NCBI RefSeq assembly: GCF_001696615.3
Contig: NZ_CP032279.1
Span: forward strand, 1,240,001-1,304,000
Length of the DNA: 64,000 nucleotides
Source of the DNA: Acinetobacter sp. WCHAc010034
GTDB lineage: Bacteria > Pseudomonadota > Gammaproteobacteria > Pseudomonadales > Moraxellaceae
Direction: 5' to 3'
Shown here: positions 63,217 to 64,000 of the stretch, piece by piece
Position numbering within the stretch: the stretch's first letter is position 1
Layout of the letters: every line of letters starts with the position of its first letter
Program-made: the position numbers and the translations under genes
Notes under the pieces: model-generated
Seen by the model: only the letters and a program-made list of their open reading frames with translations
Databases searched by the model: none
Told to the model about the DNA's origin: nothing

Positions 63217-64000
63217 TTATGAATTCTGCAGCTGCAGCGCATGGAACTGCAGGTGGTCATCCATAAAGCTCTGAATGAAATAATAGCCGTGATCATAGCC
63301 GGCGTGTTCGCGCAGCGTCAGCGCCTGCCCTGCCTGCTCGCAGGCCTGCTGAAACAGCGCAGGGTTCAGCTGGCTGTAAAACTGGTCATTCAGGCCCTGA
63401 TCAATCAGGATTTCACTGAAGAGGGCGCCCTTGCTTTGCATCAGCGCCGCGGCGTCATGCGCCAGCCAAGCCTGCTGATCATCCCCCAGATAATTTGAAA
63501 AGGCTTTTTCGCCCCACGGGCACTGACTCGGCGCGCAGATTGGCGCAAAAGCCGAAACTGACTTGAATTTTTCCGGATACTTCAGCGCCAGCGTCAATGC
63601 GCCGTGGCCGCCCATGCTGTGGCCGAAAATCCCGATGGCGTCCGCCTGAACCGGAAACTCATGGATAACCCTGCGATGCAGCTCGTCCGCGACATAGCTT
63701 TCCATTTGATAATGTTCCGCCCACGGCGCCTGCAGCGCATTGATATAAAAGCCTGCGCCCTGGCCAATGTCCCAGTTGTCGCCCTGAGCGGCATGGCTGC
63801 CGCGCGGCGAAGTATCCGGCGCAATTAAAATCAGCCCCAGCCGGGCCGCCAGGCGCTGCGCATGCGCCTTAATGGCGAAGGTTTCTTCAGTGCAGGTCAG
63901 CCCCGCCAAATAGAACAGCGCCGGGCAGGCGCGGCCGCTTAAAGCCTGCGCAGGAAGGAAAATGCTGAACCGGCTTTCAGACTTTAATGCTTCGGACTGC
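63217..64000 (-). CDS. fghA: S-formylglutathione hydrolase (5' end beyond window)
   Basis: Hydrolyses S-formylglutathione to formate and glutathione in formaldehyde detoxification. The visible 260 or so residues include FYLAGLTCTEE, APDTSPRG, the nucleophile elbow GHSMGGHGAL and the C-terminal His in REHAGYDHGYYF. The frame stays open to the right edge, so the N-terminus is missing here. No formaldehyde dehydrogenase gene is visible in the window. Confidence 0.88.
   Translation of the reverse strand, partial: QSEALKSESRFSIFLPAQALSGRACPALFYLAGLTCTEETFAIKAHAQRLAARLGLILIAPDTSPRGSHAAQGDNWDIGQGAGFYINALQAPWAEHYQMESYVADELHRRVIHEFPVQADAIGIFGHSMGGHGALTLALKYPEKFKSVSAFAPICAPSQCPWGEKAFSNYLGDDQQAWLAHDAAALMQSKGALFSEILIDQGLNDQFYSQLNPALFQQACEQAGQALTLREHAGYDHGYYFIQSFMDDHLQFHALQLQNS

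Overview
The window is a chromosomal segment of an Acinetobacter-like gammaproteobacterium (Moraxellaceae). The evidence is a BfmS/BfmR two-component pair beside nrdA/nrdB, a cold-shock-like + DUF805 protein, a pdxA-rsmA-apaH string and a CopA/CopB copper operon. The core genes look GC-rich by eye (many gcg, ggc and ctg codons), which is unusual for the genus, so I do not name a species.

Layout. 1-8.2 kb: the end of an unknown gene, bfmRS (minus strand), then nrdA and nrdB with two small ORFs between them. 8.2-32.9 kb: an AT-rich accessory island. In order it holds a 1764-residue nuclease-NTPase protein that resembles Avs-type phage-defence proteins; a lasso-peptide gene cluster (an unannotated 42-residue precursor, cyclase, leader peptidase, McjD-type exporter and a MacA/MacB pair); decayed IS481 and IS110 remnants with two small XRE regulators; and a Tn7-like tnsA-tnsB-tnsC-tniQ module. 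tnsB is split by an IS5-family insertion whose removal restores the frame exactly. 32.9-64 kb: ordinary core genes. These include an agmatine-deiminase-like lipoprotein, a thiolase/FadJ-like beta-oxidation pair, a methyltransferase, a PLD-type lipoprotein, PlsC, HflX, LrgA/LrgB, three tandem DUF2147 genes, apaH-rsmA-pdxA, ogt, a SugE/Gdx guanidinium exporter behind a guanidine-II riboswitch candidate, a four-gene copper block, rpe, an M48 protease, YjgN and an S-formylglutathione hydrolase cut by the window end.

Most notable signals: (1) the lasso cluster, with order A-C-B, a terminator-like hairpin directly after the precursor, and an adjoining MacAB pump; (2) a TniQ protein with a C-terminal array of about seven or eight helix-turn-helix-like modules; (3) the giant nuclease-STAND protein carrying an in-frame hexanucleotide repeat; (4) five DnaA-box-like 9-mers spaced exactly 12 bp apart downstream of rpe, echoed by a pair with the same spacing upstream of nrdA; (5) the guanidine-II riboswitch candidate. 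All calls are from reading the sequence; no database search was run.
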